From Ruegeria lacuscaerulensis (GTDB lineage Bacteria > Pseudomonadota > Alphaproteobacteria > Rhodobacterales > Rhodobacteraceae), in assembly GCF_013031245.1 (NCBI RefSeq), contig NZ_WPZL01000001.1, forward strand, positions 434,001 through 498,000: a DNA stretch of 64,000 nucleotides, read 5' to 3'. The position numbers and the translations under genes are program-made. Every line of letters starts with the position of its first letter. Within the stretch, counting starts at the first letter, position 1. Under the pieces are notes generated by a model, which made no database searches, was not told the DNA's origin, and saw only the letters and a program-made list of their open reading frames with translations. This document shows positions 26,851 through 36,445 of this stretch, piece by piece.

Positions 26851-27870
26851 TTAAGCCTTTACTGAAAAATCCAACCGGCTTCTGAAGGTGCTGGGTGCCT
26901 GACCGGTCCAGCGTTTGAAAGCAGTAGAGAATGCAGGCTGGTCGGCATATCCCAGCGAGTAAGCAATCTCAGTCAGCGGTATCCCATTGGTGATGAAGGT
27001 TTGCGCCAGATCGCACCTGAGATCATCGACGATATCGCGATAGCTTGCCCCTTCGTCTTTAAGACGTCGGGCAAAAGTGCGTGGGCTCATGCCCAGATTG
27101 GCGGCTGCTTCGTCGGCATTGATGATCGTGCCTGGCATTGACCGCGTAATCAGACCTTCGACCTGAGCGCGCAATTTCTGTTTGGGCGATCGCCTCTCAG
27201 CCAGTATACGCTCTCCATATTCCAGAAGATGCGCGCGCAGCGTCGGGTCGTAGGTCGGAACCGGCTTGTCGAGCGAGGAGTTCGCGAGAACGATTTCGAG
27301 TCTTTCGGCGCCAAAGTTCACCGGAAAACCAGCAAGCTTTTGAAACTTTTCGCTATTCCTCCCAACTTCGTGCTGAAATCGCATTTCAATCGGATAGAAG
27401 TTCGATTGCGTTAAATTCCGCATACGCGCGACGGCGGTGAATATAAGGAACTCGGTCCGCCGGTGATAGCGGGCGAAACTCGCGTCCTTCCAATCAGCTT
27501 CGATAGAAGCGAAATTTCCGGCAATGCGCAGGCTTAAAAAAATGGCTGGATCAATGATCCTATGGAAACGTGATGTGTTCTCTATGACCTGTCTCAGGTC
27601 GCGTGAGTATTTGCTGATATACGCAGTGAGACTGGAAGAGGATGAAAACTTCAATCCAGCCTGTGCTGCAAATGTGATGTCACCCAATGCGTCGCAGGCA
27701 TAGCGCACGAACATGGCCTCCTGGTGCGCGCTGTATACATTCGCCTCTGAAGTGATGGTCTCTCGACTAAGGTTACATTTTTTAAGGATACGATCTGACA
27801 GGCCGGGATCATTCGCTTGTTGATCAAGCGCCTTGGTCAACCATTGGATGCGGGCAATATCTACGTCCAT
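26851..27870 (-). CDS. AraC family transcriptional regulator (OruR-like)
   Basis: From the ATG at 27870 the protein has 339 residues, the normal size of the subfamily with an N-terminal ligand domain of the arabinose-binding-like type (about 20-205) and a C-terminal AraC DNA-binding domain (about 235-335: AAANLGMSPRTFARRLKDEGASYRDIVDDLR and IAYSLGYADQPAFSTAFKRWTGQAPSTFR). The frame extends upstream to 28029, so the start could also be at 27909 or 28029. It faces the DCC/DUF4166 genes and could control them, but no operator is evident. Confidence 0.85.
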   Translation of the reverse strand: MDVDIARIQWLTKALDQQANDPGLSDRILKKCNLSRETITSEANVYSAHQEAMFVRYACDALGDITFAAQAGLKFSSSSSLTAYISKYSRDLRQVIENTSRFHRIIDPAIFLSLRIAGNFASIEADWKDASFARYHRRTEFLIFTAVARMRNLTQSNFYPIEMRFQHEVGRNSEKFQKLAGFPVNFGAERLEIVLANSSLDKPVPTYDPTLRAHLLEYGERILAERRSPKQKLRAQVEGLITRSMPGTIINADEAAANLGMSPRTFARRLKDEGASYRDIVDDLRCDLAQTFITNGIPLTEIAYSLGYADQPAFSTAFKRWTGQAPSTFRSRLDFSVKA

Positions 27871-28196
27871 GTCTTTTTCTACTGCACTTTCAAAAATTAT
27901 GCACGACATCGCAGGACTTGGGGTGTCAGTACAAATCTCGGACTGTCTGGAATTCGTAAGGTTCTGACCAATGTGCGCAAGACCAGAGTCCACACGTTGA
28001 CCAATAACTGAGCGTTGTCGGGTCAGCACCTTTTAGGGGATGAGGTCAGAGCCGCGGAAATACATGACACCAATTCCGGTGGCTCCCCGACGTTTTTCTT
28101 TCTGTAAGAGATGGTTTGGACGGCCTCTTGTCGCATTGTCCGGTTCGGGCTGCGATGAAATGGTGCAACCACAGAGGGTTTTCGGACGGACCGATC
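27871..28196. promoter_or_regulatory. Divergent region, AraC regulator and DCC gene
   Basis: Neither gene has a certain start. The AraC frame continues to 28029 and the DCC frame to 28116, with alternative starts at 27909, 28029 and at 28116, 28155. The stretch must contain both promoters. I see no clear inverted repeat or RNA gene in it. Confidence 0.4.
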
Positions 28197-28634
28197 ATGC
28201 CGAACATTGGGGGTTCCCAACTGGAAGTTTTTCATGATCTCATTGTTTTTGATGGGGAATGTGTACTGTGTTCGAAGTTCTTTCAGGTCATGGTAGAGCA
28301 AGATAAAGCGCAGCGATTTAAATTCGCCACAGCGCAATCACCATTGGGACAGCAATTGTACAGGGCTCTTGGCCTGCCGACACAGGACTTTGAGACCAAT
28401 CTGGTCGTCGTTAATGGCAGGGTTCACCAGCGTCTGGATGCGTTCGCCGCTGCCATGGGGGCCTTGCCCGGTGCTTGGCCCATCCTTTCTGTCTGCAAAT
28501 ATCTGCCGAGTTTTATCAAAGACCTCGTGTATTACGCCATCGCCCGAAACAGATATGCGATCTTTGGGCGGTCCGCGACTTGTTTGATCCCGGACGAGGC
28601 CTTGCGTTCACGGTTTTTGCCCAAGGGGTTTTGA
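28197..28634 (+). CDS. DCC-family (DUF393) thiol-disulfide oxidoreductase-like protein
   Basis: From the ATG at 28197 a 145-residue protein with the family motif DGECVLC near residues 16-22 (DxxCxxC), the source of the name DCC. The family is thought to have a thioredoxin-like fold, but substrates are unknown. The conserved aromatic/hydrophobic C-terminal part (YLPSFIKDLVYYAIARNRYAIFGR) is present. In-frame starts upstream (28155, 28116) are possible. The stop codon directly abuts the TTG start of the DUF4166 gene, so the two are coupled. Confidence 0.82.
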   Translation: MPNIGGSQLEVFHDLIVFDGECVLCSKFFQVMVEQDKAQRFKFATAQSPLGQQLYRALGLPTQDFETNLVVVNGRVHQRLDAFAAAMGALPGAWPILSVCKYLPSFIKDLVYYAIARNRYAIFGRSATCLIPDEALRSRFLPKGF

Positions 28635-29183
28635 TTGGAACCTGACCCTTTTTTGCAGTCCCTGCCCGCAGAGGCTGATTTGCCTTCAGCGCTGCGACAA
28701 CTGCACAATTTCCCGGGACGCTATGTTGGCCGGTGCAGTGTCGAGGGGGGCAGGGGGTGGTTGAAAAAACTGGCTTTGCGCCTGGGGCGGTTTCCTCCGA
28801 ATGCTGATGATATTCCGGTAAAGGTCAAAATAGACCGTGCCGGACAAGCGTGGGTGTGGGAGCGGGATTTTGGCGGTCACACAACCCGTTCGCTGCTGGC
28901 ATTCGATCACGGGTCTGGTTGTGTTCGTGAACAAATGGGCCAGTTGACCCTCTGGCTGAAGCCAGAGGTTTCGGATGGAAGGCTGTCGATCCACATTCGG
29001 CGGCTCAGCGTTCTGGGTCTTCGTTGCCCCGCATTCCTTTTGCCTCGATCTTCGACCGTGGAATGGCAGGACGAAAATGGCCGTTTCCGGTTCGACGTAT
29101 CCGCTGAAATGCCCCTTTTCGGGCCTTTGATCCGATATCGCGGGTGGTTGGCTCCCGTTCACGCAGGATCGCGTACTGGCTGA
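28635..29183 (+). CDS. DUF4166 domain protein
   Basis: A 182-residue soluble protein that fits DUF4166: PSALRQLHNFPGRYVGRCSVEGGRGWLKKLALRL is followed by a beta-rich part with VWERDFGGH and a C-terminal MPLFGPLIRYRGWL. The start is a TTG directly after the stop of the DCC gene, with AAGGGG as ribosome site inside that gene. Function is unknown. The pairing with a DCC protein suggests a shared redox or membrane-associated role, which is inference only. Confidence 0.72.
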   Translation: MEPDPFLQSLPAEADLPSALRQLHNFPGRYVGRCSVEGGRGWLKKLALRLGRFPPNADDIPVKVKIDRAGQAWVWERDFGGHTTRSLLAFDHGSGCVREQMGQLTLWLKPEVSDGRLSIHIRRLSVLGLRCPAFLLPRSSTVEWQDENGRFRFDVSAEMPLFGPLIRYRGWLAPVHAGSRTG

Positions 29184-29255
29184 ATTGATCGTGAACGGGC
29201 ATTGCCTGGTTTCAATATAAACTACTTCAATACTTACCTCGAAACAGGAAAGAGT

Positions 29256-29666
29256 ATGATTATGAAAAAGGTTATGTCTTACGCAGTCCTCGCTGCGCTT
29301 GCACTGAGTACTCCGGCTTCAGCTTTCAATGGTAGTATCGGATACCAGACAGTCGCCTTGAACAATTCAGTCTTCGAAGTGATCCCAAGAGGCCGCACCG
29401 ACGTGGATGGCTATTGGTGCGCGGCGGCTGATTTCGCTCGCAGAACGCTGGGAGCAGGCTGGCAACAGCGTATTTACGTATTCCGCGGTTATGGCCCAAG
29501 CGAGGCAACAGGCCGAAGAACTGCGGTACAGTTCTCCCTGAGCCCTCCGAAGGAAACCGCGCAACAGAGCAGCAAATATGTGTCCTCGGGTTTTACGGCT
29601 GGTGATAGTATGTCAGTTCAAGGCGCAAATGGTCGGTGCTTCCGTCGTCCGCTTTTTGACAATTAA
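29256..29666 (+). CDS. Small secreted protein of unknown function
   Basis: A 136-residue protein from the ATG at 29256, or 134 from 29262. It has a clear signal peptide (MKKVMSYAVLAALALSTPASA, cleaved before FNG) and a mature domain with a conserved-looking WCAAADFARRTLGAGWQQRIYVFRGYG stretch and two cysteines that could pair (WCAA and GRCFRRP). AGGAAAGAG precedes the start. I recall similar short periplasmic proteins in roseobacters but know no function. Confidence 0.68.
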   Translation: MIMKKVMSYAVLAALALSTPASAFNGSIGYQTVALNNSVFEVIPRGRTDVDGYWCAAADFARRTLGAGWQQRIYVFRGYGPSEATGRRTAVQFSLSPPKETAQQSSKYVSSGFTAGDSMSVQGANGRCFRRPLFDN

Positions 29667-29683
29667 ACGAACAAGGTAAGGTA

Positions 29684-30097
29684 TTGCAGACCGAGATTAT
29701 TATTTCGACGCATGGTCCTGGACTTTATGAATTCACTTCGGACGTGCGAAACTGGCTCAACTCGGTCGGGCGCGATGGGTTGTTGACCCTGTTCGTGCGG
29801 CACACATCCTGTTCGCTGGTCATTCAGGAAAACGCAGACCCCGAAGTGCAGACGGATCTGAGAGCATTTTTTGATCGGTTGGTGCCGCCCTCCGATCACC
29901 CGTCGATGGCCTATCTGCGGCACACATATGAAGGGCCTGACGACATGCCCGCTCATATCAAGGCCGCTCTATTGCCTGTGTCCCTGTCAATTCCCGTTTC
30001 GTCAGGACACCCTGCATTGGGCACGTGGCAGGGTATCTATCTGTTTGAACATCGCACAGCGCCGCACCAGCGAAAGGTTGCCGCACATTTCGCCTGA
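29684..30097 (+). CDS. YjbQ/UPF0047 family protein
   Basis: A 137-residue protein covering the whole family: FVRHTSCSLVIQENADPEVQTDL carries the conserved His and Asn-Ala-Asp residues, and GTWQGIYLFEHR is the C-terminal signature. Members show weak thiamine-phosphate synthase activity, but the true role is unsettled. The start is a TTG at 29684 after AAGGTA; no better start exists. It lies 17 bases after the preceding gene. Confidence 0.85.
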   Translation: MQTEIIISTHGPGLYEFTSDVRNWLNSVGRDGLLTLFVRHTSCSLVIQENADPEVQTDLRAFFDRLVPPSDHPSMAYLRHTYEGPDDMPAHIKAALLPVSLSIPVSSGHPALGTWQGIYLFEHRTAPHQRKVAAHFA

Positions 30098-30156
30098 CCC
30101 CTTTATATTGCGGTGAAAAATTCCGACTACCCAAATCCTAGCGGCTGCCCTATAGT

Positions 30157-30165
30157 TGTGGATAA
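30157..30165 (-). promoter_or_regulatory. Consensus DnaA box upstream of nrdR
   Basis: TTATCCACA is present on the minus strand about 55 bases before the nrdR start. A 9-mer like this is expected about once per two such windows by chance, so the site is only a candidate. Confidence 0.3.
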
Positions 30166-30218
30166 GTGAGCCACAGCGCTTACAAAAAGAGGCGTTACCA
30201 GGGACGAGGAGACGGCGG

Positions 30219-30689
30219 ATGCGCTGCCCGTTTTGCGGAAATATCGACACTCAGGTCAAAGATTCACGCCCGGCAGAGGATCACGTCGCGATCCGCAGGC
30301 GCCGTTTTTGTCCGGCTTGCGGGGGGCGGTTTACCACCTATGAACGCGTGCAGCTACGCGATTTGGTGGTGATCAAGACCAATGGAAAACGCGAAGATTT
30401 CGACCGGGACAAGCTTGAACGCTCGATCCGTATCTCGATGCAGAAACGTCCCATAGACCCCGAACGTATCGACCAGATGATTTCCGGCATCGTGCGACGT
30501 CTGGAAAGCATGGGTGAAACCGATATCCCGTCCAGCAAGATCGGCGAGATCGTCATGGAAGCTCTGGCGCGGATCGACACCGTGGCTTATGTTCGCTTTG
30601 CGAGCGTATACAAGAATTTCCAGGCGGCCGATGATTTCGAGGAGTTTGTCCACGAACTGCGCCCGCCGCAGCCTTCGACGGACGAGTGA
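30219..30689 (+). CDS. nrdR: Transcriptional repressor NrdR
   Basis: A 156-residue repressor of ribonucleotide reductase genes. The zinc ribbon is complete (Cys3, Cys6, Cys31, Cys34 in CPFCG and CPACGG), followed by an ATP-cone domain (about 48-138, [21 protein letters not shown]) that senses ATP/dATP. The ATG at 30219 after GAGGAGACGG gives the exact family N terminus MRCPFC. It overlaps ribD by four bases. Confidence 0.96.
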   Translation: MRCPFCGNIDTQVKDSRPAEDHVAIRRRRFCPACGGRFTTYERVQLRDLVVIKTNGKREDFDRDKLERSIRISMQKRPIDPERIDQMISGIVRRLESMGETDIPSSKIGEIVMEALARIDTVAYVRFASVYKNFQAADDFEEFVHELRPPQPSTDE

Positions 30690-31786
30690 GCGAAACTGAT
30701 AAGCGATATATGGCGCTGGCCTTGTCTTTGGGGCAGCGCGGGCAGGGGACGTGCTGGCCCAATCCGGCCGTCGGCTGCGTGATCGTGCGCAATGGGCGGA
30801 TCGTTGGTCGTGGCTGGACTCAACCGGGTGGCCGTCCGCATGGCGAGACTGAAGCGCTGGCGCAGGCCGGCGACGACGCGCGCGGTGCCACCGCCTATGT
30901 TTCTCTGGAACCATGTTCTCATCACGGTCAAACACCACCTTGCGCCGAAGCCCTGATCGCAGCTGGAGTATCGCGGGTCGTCTCGGCAATTGAGGACAGC
31001 GATCCACGTGTGGCGGGGCAGGGCTTTGCCATGCTGCGCGAGGCTGGAATCGAAGTCACAAGCGGCGTTCTGGCCGAGCAGGCCGCGCGCGATCATGCCG
31101 GGTTTTTCCTGAAAACCGAGCAGGGGCGGCCCTTCGTAACACTCAAGCTTGCCAGCAGTTTTGACGGGCGGATTGCCACGTCCAGCGGGCACAGCAAATG
31201 GATTACCGGACCTATGGCGCGACGTGCCGTACACGCGATGCGCGCGCGCCACGACGCCGTGATGGTTGGAGCGGGCACCGCGCGGGCTGATGATCCGTCT
31301 CTGACGGTCCGCGACCTGGGAATCGAGGCGCAGCCGTTACGGGTTGTTGTTTCACGCCATCTGGATATCCCGCTGATGGGACAATTGGCGCGCACTGCCG
31401 GTGAGATACCAGTTTGGCTTTGCCATGGCCCTTCTCCGGATGCTGAGAGAGCCCGCGCGTGGGAGGGGTTGGGCGCGCGTCTGATCCCCTGCGCGCTGCG
31501 TGAGCACCATATTGATGCGACCGATCTGTTGCAGCAATTGGGATACGCGGGATTAACGCGGTTATTCTGTGAAGGCGGATCAGCGCTGGCAGCCTCATTG
31601 CTGGCCGATGACCTTGTGGACGAGTTGGTGGGGTTCAGCGCGGGCCTGACGATCGGAGCCGAAGGCTTGCCCGCCGTTGGGTCGCTGGGGCTGGACAAAC
31701 TGGATGCGGCCCCTCGGTTCGAACTGATCGAAACCCGGGCCATCGGGGCGGATATTTTGCATCGCTGGGCACGCGCTTTACGCTAA
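30686..31786 (+). CDS. ribD: Bifunctional riboflavin deaminase/reductase RibD
   Basis: A 366-residue enzyme catalysing the second and third steps of riboflavin synthesis. The deaminase zinc site is His52, Cys77 and Cys86 with catalytic Glu54 ([18 protein letters not shown]). The reductase domain from about 145 ([17 protein letters not shown]) follows, with the late motif [13 protein letters not shown]. The GTG start at 30686 lies inside the end of nrdR. The next pathway genes resume only at 36446, after three capsule genes on the other strand. Confidence 0.95.
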   Translation: MSETDKRYMALALSLGQRGQGTCWPNPAVGCVIVRNGRIVGRGWTQPGGRPHGETEALAQAGDDARGATAYVSLEPCSHHGQTPPCAEALIAAGVSRVVSAIEDSDPRVAGQGFAMLREAGIEVTSGVLAEQAARDHAGFFLKTEQGRPFVTLKLASSFDGRIATSSGHSKWITGPMARRAVHAMRARHDAVMVGAGTARADDPSLTVRDLGIEAQPLRVVVSRHLDIPLMGQLARTAGEIPVWLCHGPSPDAERARAWEGLGARLIPCALREHHIDATDLLQQLGYAGLTRLFCEGGSALAASLLADDLVDELVGFSAGLTIGAEGLPAVGSLGLDKLDAAPRFELIETRAIGADILHRWARALR

Positions 31787-33783
31787 CGGCGACGCCACAG
31801 ATACGCGTGAGTCGCGAACGCGCCTTGCAATTTGGAAAGCAGGCGCAGCGACGGTCCGCCGTCACGATCACGCCCCTCGGACAGCCGTTGCACGGCGACC
31901 TCGACGGGGCAGGGCTGGCCGGTGACCGGGTCCATATATCTGGGATAGTCGATCAGGGCGGCATGAACCAGACCCAGCAGTGATGGGCGCGCGCCCCTGC
32001 GCGCCGGGACTGTGCCCAGGTCCCGCGTCAGCCCCCACCCGGCATAGAAAGGCGCACCAAGCGTTGTGACGTTGACCCCGCGCATCAGGGCTTCGAACCC
32101 CATCAGGGACGTCATGGTCCAGACCTCCTGTACCTGTGGCAACAGCGCAGCGGGATCAGAATGCGTGGCGATGACGTCCGCAAGCCCCTCGCTATCAATT
32201 GCGCCATCGCGCAGGCCTGCCTCGACATCAGGGTGAGGCTTGTAAATCAGGACCGCATTTGGGTTCGCCTCGCGCGCTGCACGCAGCAGGTCGGTATTGG
32301 TGCGTACCGTTGTGGTGCCCAACAGGATTGACGCGTCATCTTCGACCTGCCCGGGCACAAGAACGCGATGCCCGACAGGCATTTCAGGTGACGCACCTCC
32401 GGTGTTGTACTTGCTGAGATGGCCCGAAATGATCTGATCAATCAGACGCTCGGCCCGCATCTCCTGATCGGGGCGCAGGGCTTCGCGGGCAGTGATCAAC
32501 TCCTCCAACTGGCTGGGATGGGTCGGGTCGTAATAGATGCCCAGCTCGTCAGTCGCCAGCGACAATGGCGGTACCAGATTGGCACCCAGACCGCGTGATC
32601 GCAGAAAGCCATCCTCTATCCTGACCGCGTTTTCTGTATCTCGGGCATGGCTGGCCCAGACCATATGAGGCCTGTCTGACGTGTCGGGTTGTCCTGTTGT
32701 AAACCTGACCTTCTTCTGGCGCCCGAACATTTGCTGCAGGTGTTTGCGCTTCCACAACCGCATGCCGGACGCGGTCCACCCATTGTGATCCTGACGCCAC
32801 GCGCGCGTTTGTGCTTCGAGTGTGTCCAGAACGGTCTCCAGTTCGCACAAATTGTCTCGATACGGATCATACCACTTAGGGTAGAGGATCATGGCTGCGG
32901 CAAACAACTGCGCCCGTGTCAGGTTGCGTTGGCGGCGCGGGAAGGGAAGCTCATCCTGTGTCAGCCCCCAGCCTGCATAGAAGGGTTGCCCAAAGATGCG
33001 GGGTTTGTGTCCTGCCAGGATGGCCTCAAACCCCAATTGCGAGGACAGGGTGTAGACGCCAATCGCGCCCTCAAGCAGGGTCCAGGGGCTGATTGTCGAT
33101 TCCAGAATAGAAACTCTGTCCGACAGATCCTGTTCCGAAAAGTACCCCGATCGGTGCCCGGCAATGGTTTCGGGGTGGGTCTTGATCAGAACCTGCGCTC
33201 CGGGGTTTTCCTCTTGCGCTATGACCAGCATTTCCCGGAACCGGGCCTGATCCCCCCCGCTTGCAGTTACTGCTGCATCGCCCTTTGTCTGGTCCACCAC
33301 AAGAACATAGCCGGGATCCGGCGGAGGGAGGGTCAGGTCGAAAGCCGAATACTTGCTGAGATGCAATTCGCGGACTCTGTCCATGCCGTGACGCGCCCGG
33401 TTCAGAAGGGCGGTATCATCCAGAGGATGCGTGGCCAGCAAACTCTCAAGATCCGAAGGGTGGGCCGGATCGAAATGCAGACCGGTTCGGTCAAGCACAA
33501 GGCCAAGCGGAGGCTCGCCGGTCCTGCCCGGATGCAACGAGCGCAAAAAGGCGTCCTCGACCCGCAGCACCGCTGCGTTGCGTTTGGTCGCAATTGCCAG
33601 TCCACGATGCGCCGTCGGGCTGTTGCCCCAGACCCCGACAATGTCGCCGTCCTTGGGCAGACCGAGGCGAATGTCGTAGCCGCTAAGATGTAAAATGCGC
33701 CGAATGCGGCGCTGAGTCAGAAAACCGCCGTTGTAAACGAACAGCCGAGTGCGTTCGGACCCGGCTGCCGTTTCGGATTGCAT
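31783..33783 (-). CDS. kpsC: KpsC-like capsule beta-Kdo transferase, two-domain
   Basis: A 666-residue protein with an internal duplication. Both halves show RxEDxFLRS, FDPAHPS or YDPTHPS, HLSKY, a TH-P-E or PHPD motif, and GxPFYAGWGLT. KpsC proteins carry two Kdo transferase modules that build the poly-Kdo linker on lyso-phosphatidylglycerol for group 2 capsules. Both modules appear intact here. Its start overlaps the stop of the export lipoprotein by one base (TGATG). It overlaps the end of ribD by four bases, tail to tail. Confidence 0.9.
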   Translation of the reverse strand: MQSETAAGSERTRLFVYNGGFLTQRRIRRILHLSGYDIRLGLPKDGDIVGVWGNSPTAHRGLAIATKRNAAVLRVEDAFLRSLHPGRTGEPPLGLVLDRTGLHFDPAHPSDLESLLATHPLDDTALLNRARHGMDRVRELHLSKYSAFDLTLPPPDPGYVLVVDQTKGDAAVTASGGDQARFREMLVIAQEENPGAQVLIKTHPETIAGHRSGYFSEQDLSDRVSILESTISPWTLLEGAIGVYTLSSQLGFEAILAGHKPRIFGQPFYAGWGLTQDELPFPRRQRNLTRAQLFAAAMILYPKWYDPYRDNLCELETVLDTLEAQTRAWRQDHNGWTASGMRLWKRKHLQQMFGRQKKVRFTTGQPDTSDRPHMVWASHARDTENAVRIEDGFLRSRGLGANLVPPLSLATDELGIYYDPTHPSQLEELITAREALRPDQEMRAERLIDQIISGHLSKYNTGGASPEMPVGHRVLVPGQVEDDASILLGTTTVRTNTDLLRAAREANPNAVLIYKPHPDVEAGLRDGAIDSEGLADVIATHSDPAALLPQVQEVWTMTSLMGFEALMRGVNVTTLGAPFYAGWGLTRDLGTVPARRGARPSLLGLVHAALIDYPRYMDPVTGQPCPVEVAVQRLSEGRDRDGGPSLRLLSKLQGAFATHAYLWRRR

Positions 33784-34916
33784 CAGTTACCCGTCAGCGT
33801 GGCGACGTTTGCAAGCGGTGTCAGGCCACCGGCGATCAGCGAGATGGATTTGCTCCATTGTGCGTACGGAGCCTCGGTTACGTAGATCGTGTCACCGTCA
33901 CGAATAACGAAATCACGAGCGATGAACAGCCCGTTGGGCGCGGTGAGGTTCAGCAGGTAGATCATGCGCTGATCCCCTTGCAGGTCAGCGCGGCCCATGA
34001 CGGTGCGGGCAATGTCGTGTCGTTCTTCACGCAGAACAAAAATTCCCGTCGGGTCCGAGGACAGAGATTGCAGGCCGCCCACCTGGGCCAAAGCCTCAAG
34101 CGCGGAAAGATCCTGAGTGTCAAACGCGACGCGGGACTGCCCGCCGGTTGCGCCCAAGGCTATGTAGGATCGGCTGTCTGCCTCAACAAGAATGCGATCT
34201 CCGCCGCGCAGCGCGACGTCAAGTTTTGGGTTGCGGAACAAATCTTCGTACCAGACGGTCCCGCGATCGTTTCCGCGGATCAGTGTCACAAGCGCAATAT
34301 CCGAACCGAGGGACACGCCACCGGCGCTTGACAGCATTCCCGTCAATGTCCGGCTTGGTCGTTCGATCGGATAGACGCCCGGAGCACCGATTTCCCCTGT
34401 CAGCGTGACGGTCGACCCATCTCCGGCGGTGCGGCGCACCTGAACCTGCGGGTCTGGCGTTTGATCCGCAAGTTTGCTGGTGATCAACTGACGCAATTGT
34501 TCCGGCGTGTTACCAGCGGCGCGAATGCGCCCGGCATAGGGCACGAAGATAAACCCGTCGCTGTCCACCTGTACTTGTTCCAGAATTGTGGCGGCTCCGA
34601 CTTCACCAGACAGCAATCCGTCATCCACGTTTTCCCAGATCGTCATACCCAGAATGTCGCCCGGGCGAACAGTATCCGCGGTCAAATTCTGGGCGCTTCT
34701 GAATGCAGGTGAAAACCCGAATTGCTGAATGGCGGATGTAGCCTGTGCAACCCGATCATCCACTTCGACAACAAAGGCATTACCGCCACTTTCTGTGGAG
34801 CCCGCCAAAATCTCGCTTTTGTTGGGGCCTGCCTTGGGAAGTTGGCACGCGGCCAACAGGCCAATTGCGGCCACAAGGGAAATCCCCCGTATCCATCGGA
34901 TTGGAAAGCGCTGCAC
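33783..34916 (-). CDS. Capsule/polysaccharide export outer-membrane lipoprotein (Wza/KpsD-like)
   Basis: A 377-residue lipoprotein. The signal ends in the lipobox LLAAC with Cys24. A polysaccharide-export domain (about 80-170, VRPGDILGMTIWENVDDG then VDSDGFIFVPYAGRIRAAG) is followed by SLBB-type repeats (VTLTGEIGAPGVYPIERP, GDRILVEADSRSYIALGATG). Such proteins form the outer-membrane channel for polysaccharide. Located between KpsS-like and KpsC-like genes in one operon; the ABC exporter (KpsM/T/E) is not in the window. Confidence 0.88.
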   Translation of the reverse strand: MQRFPIRWIRGISLVAAIGLLAACQLPKAGPNKSEILAGSTESGGNAFVVEVDDRVAQATSAIQQFGFSPAFRSAQNLTADTVRPGDILGMTIWENVDDGLLSGEVGAATILEQVQVDSDGFIFVPYAGRIRAAGNTPEQLRQLITSKLADQTPDPQVQVRRTAGDGSTVTLTGEIGAPGVYPIERPSRTLTGMLSSAGGVSLGSDIALVTLIRGNDRGTVWYEDLFRNPKLDVALRGGDRILVEADSRSYIALGATGGQSRVAFDTQDLSALEALAQVGGLQSLSSDPTGIFVLREERHDIARTVMGRADLQGDQRMIYLLNLTAPNGLFIARDFVIRDGDTIYVTEAPYAQWSKSISLIAGGLTPLANVATLTGN

Positions 34917-35008
34917 TGCCGATTATCCTCAGTCGTCTTTGTTTTGGTCTTTTGTTTGCTGCAGGTTATCTGGTTCGGGCGGTAACATCTAGCATCAACC
35001 CGTCTGCC

Positions 35009-36310
35009 TCATTCAACGACCCTCAACTGTGGCGTCAGCGCCTCTTTGTGGGTCAGGACAGATTGATAGGGGTCTTTCGCATTCAGCATCATGTCAACCA
35101 CGCTTCGCAGCAATTGCCGACGGCCCCTGCGAGAATAAAACCCGCCAGGCACCTGACACGTCTTGAGAAGAAACTGGCGATAGGTTTGATACGCGTCTCG
35201 ATCCGGCGGCATCGGGGAGGCGAAAAACTCCGCCAGCGGTTGGCGTGACACGAACTCAGGCTTGTCGTAGACCGACCTGCCGAAAATGCGCAACGGGATG
35301 CCCCGCCACAATACCTGTTGACCTGCGGTCGAGTTAACCGTGATGGCGGAGTTGGCATCGTCCAGAAGCCTGGCGAGTTTGCCGCCCGGAACATAATGAA
35401 CCCGGTCCGCATTTCCCCGTTCCCGCGCCATCTGCCGTACGCGACGGCGCAGGGGTTCGCGGTGGTTTTCCAGCGGATGCTCTTTGATCACCAGTCGGTG
35501 ATGCGTCGGCGCGCCTGCCGCGAACCCATTGATCACCTGTTCCAGAAAGTCCGACATGCAGGAATAGTCCGAATGGGATTGAACCGAACTGTCATGGCCC
35601 AATTGCAGCAGGACCAGATGATAGGGGGACCCGTTTCTGCGCACACGTTCCGTGGCCCAGCGGCGCTGGATCCTGTGAAATGGCATGAGCGCCAGACGCT
35701 TGAAATACAACCTGAATTCCTTTGAAACAGGTAACTCCCGATGTGGTCGGAAATTTCGATAGCGCCCGTTCAGAAACAGCACGAACCAATGATAGAGCGC
35801 GCCGTAGAATATGTGCTGGCGCATATCCCCCCAATGCGACGGCGGTGGCGGCGTCTGTACCGCTGATTGGTCGAGCGCGTGCTGCATCTGGTCGACGTCC
35901 AGAGACATCAGGCGTGAGTTTCCGTTTGAGCCAGACCGCTCATACGTGACCCACCAAGGGCGTAGATACCCTTCTTCAAAAACGTGGACCGTAACACCCT
36001 TGTCCCGCGCAACGTCCACCGCGCGGGCGTGAACCGGGCGGGTGTCACCATAAAGGACGATATCCGTAACGCCTTTTTCGTCGATCAGATTGGCTAGTGT
36101 TTCGGGCCAGCGCCTGGGGTCGTCGCGGAATGGAATAAAGCTCGACCCGTCGAACCAAAACGCCTGGTCGCCTGCGTTGAAACCGACGCGCCAGACCTCG
36201 GCACCTGATGACCGAAGCATACGCCCCAGCCCGCTGAAAAAAGGGCCATGTGGACCCTGCAAGAACAGGAATACGCGGCGTTGCAGGCCTTTGGCGGGTG
36301 AAGACATCAA
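35009..36310 (-). CDS. kpsS: KpsS-like capsule polysaccharide transferase
   Basis: A 433-residue protein resembling KpsS: N-terminal FLFLQGPHGPFFSGLGRMLRSSGAEVWRVGFNAGD, then FEEGYLRPWWVTYE, HRLVIKEHPLE and NSTAGQQVLWRGIPLRIFG. KpsS adds the first Kdo to the lipid acceptor, and KpsC extends it. First gene of the minus-strand capsule operon, transcribed away from the riboflavin synthase gene. The gap of 92 bases to the export lipoprotein gene holds no clear terminator. Confidence 0.88.
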   Translation of the reverse strand: MMSSPAKGLQRRVFLFLQGPHGPFFSGLGRMLRSSGAEVWRVGFNAGDQAFWFDGSSFIPFRDDPRRWPETLANLIDEKGVTDIVLYGDTRPVHARAVDVARDKGVTVHVFEEGYLRPWWVTYERSGSNGNSRLMSLDVDQMQHALDQSAVQTPPPPSHWGDMRQHIFYGALYHWFVLFLNGRYRNFRPHRELPVSKEFRLYFKRLALMPFHRIQRRWATERVRRNGSPYHLVLLQLGHDSSVQSHSDYSCMSDFLEQVINGFAAGAPTHHRLVIKEHPLENHREPLRRRVRQMARERGNADRVHYVPGGKLARLLDDANSAITVNSTAGQQVLWRGIPLRIFGRSVYDKPEFVSRQPLAEFFASPMPPDRDAYQTYRQFLLKTCQVPGGFYSRRGRRQLLRSVVDMMLNAKDPYQSVLTHKEALTPQLRVVE

Positions 36311-36445
36311 TTCTGCTCTTATCGTTCTTTGATGAAATTATGCCCGTTTGGACCATTCCGGGCAAGGTGGGGCTTGCCCGTCGGGCTGCTTGGGCTTACC
36401 TCGGCTTTGAACACTGGGCTAGGTTAGGAACTAAGGGTTAGCGGA

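Noticed and set aside
30157..30165. DnaA regulation of nrdR through a perfect DnaA box
   Set aside because: A single 9-mer match is expected about half a time per window by chance; kept only as a low-confidence site and not as a finding.
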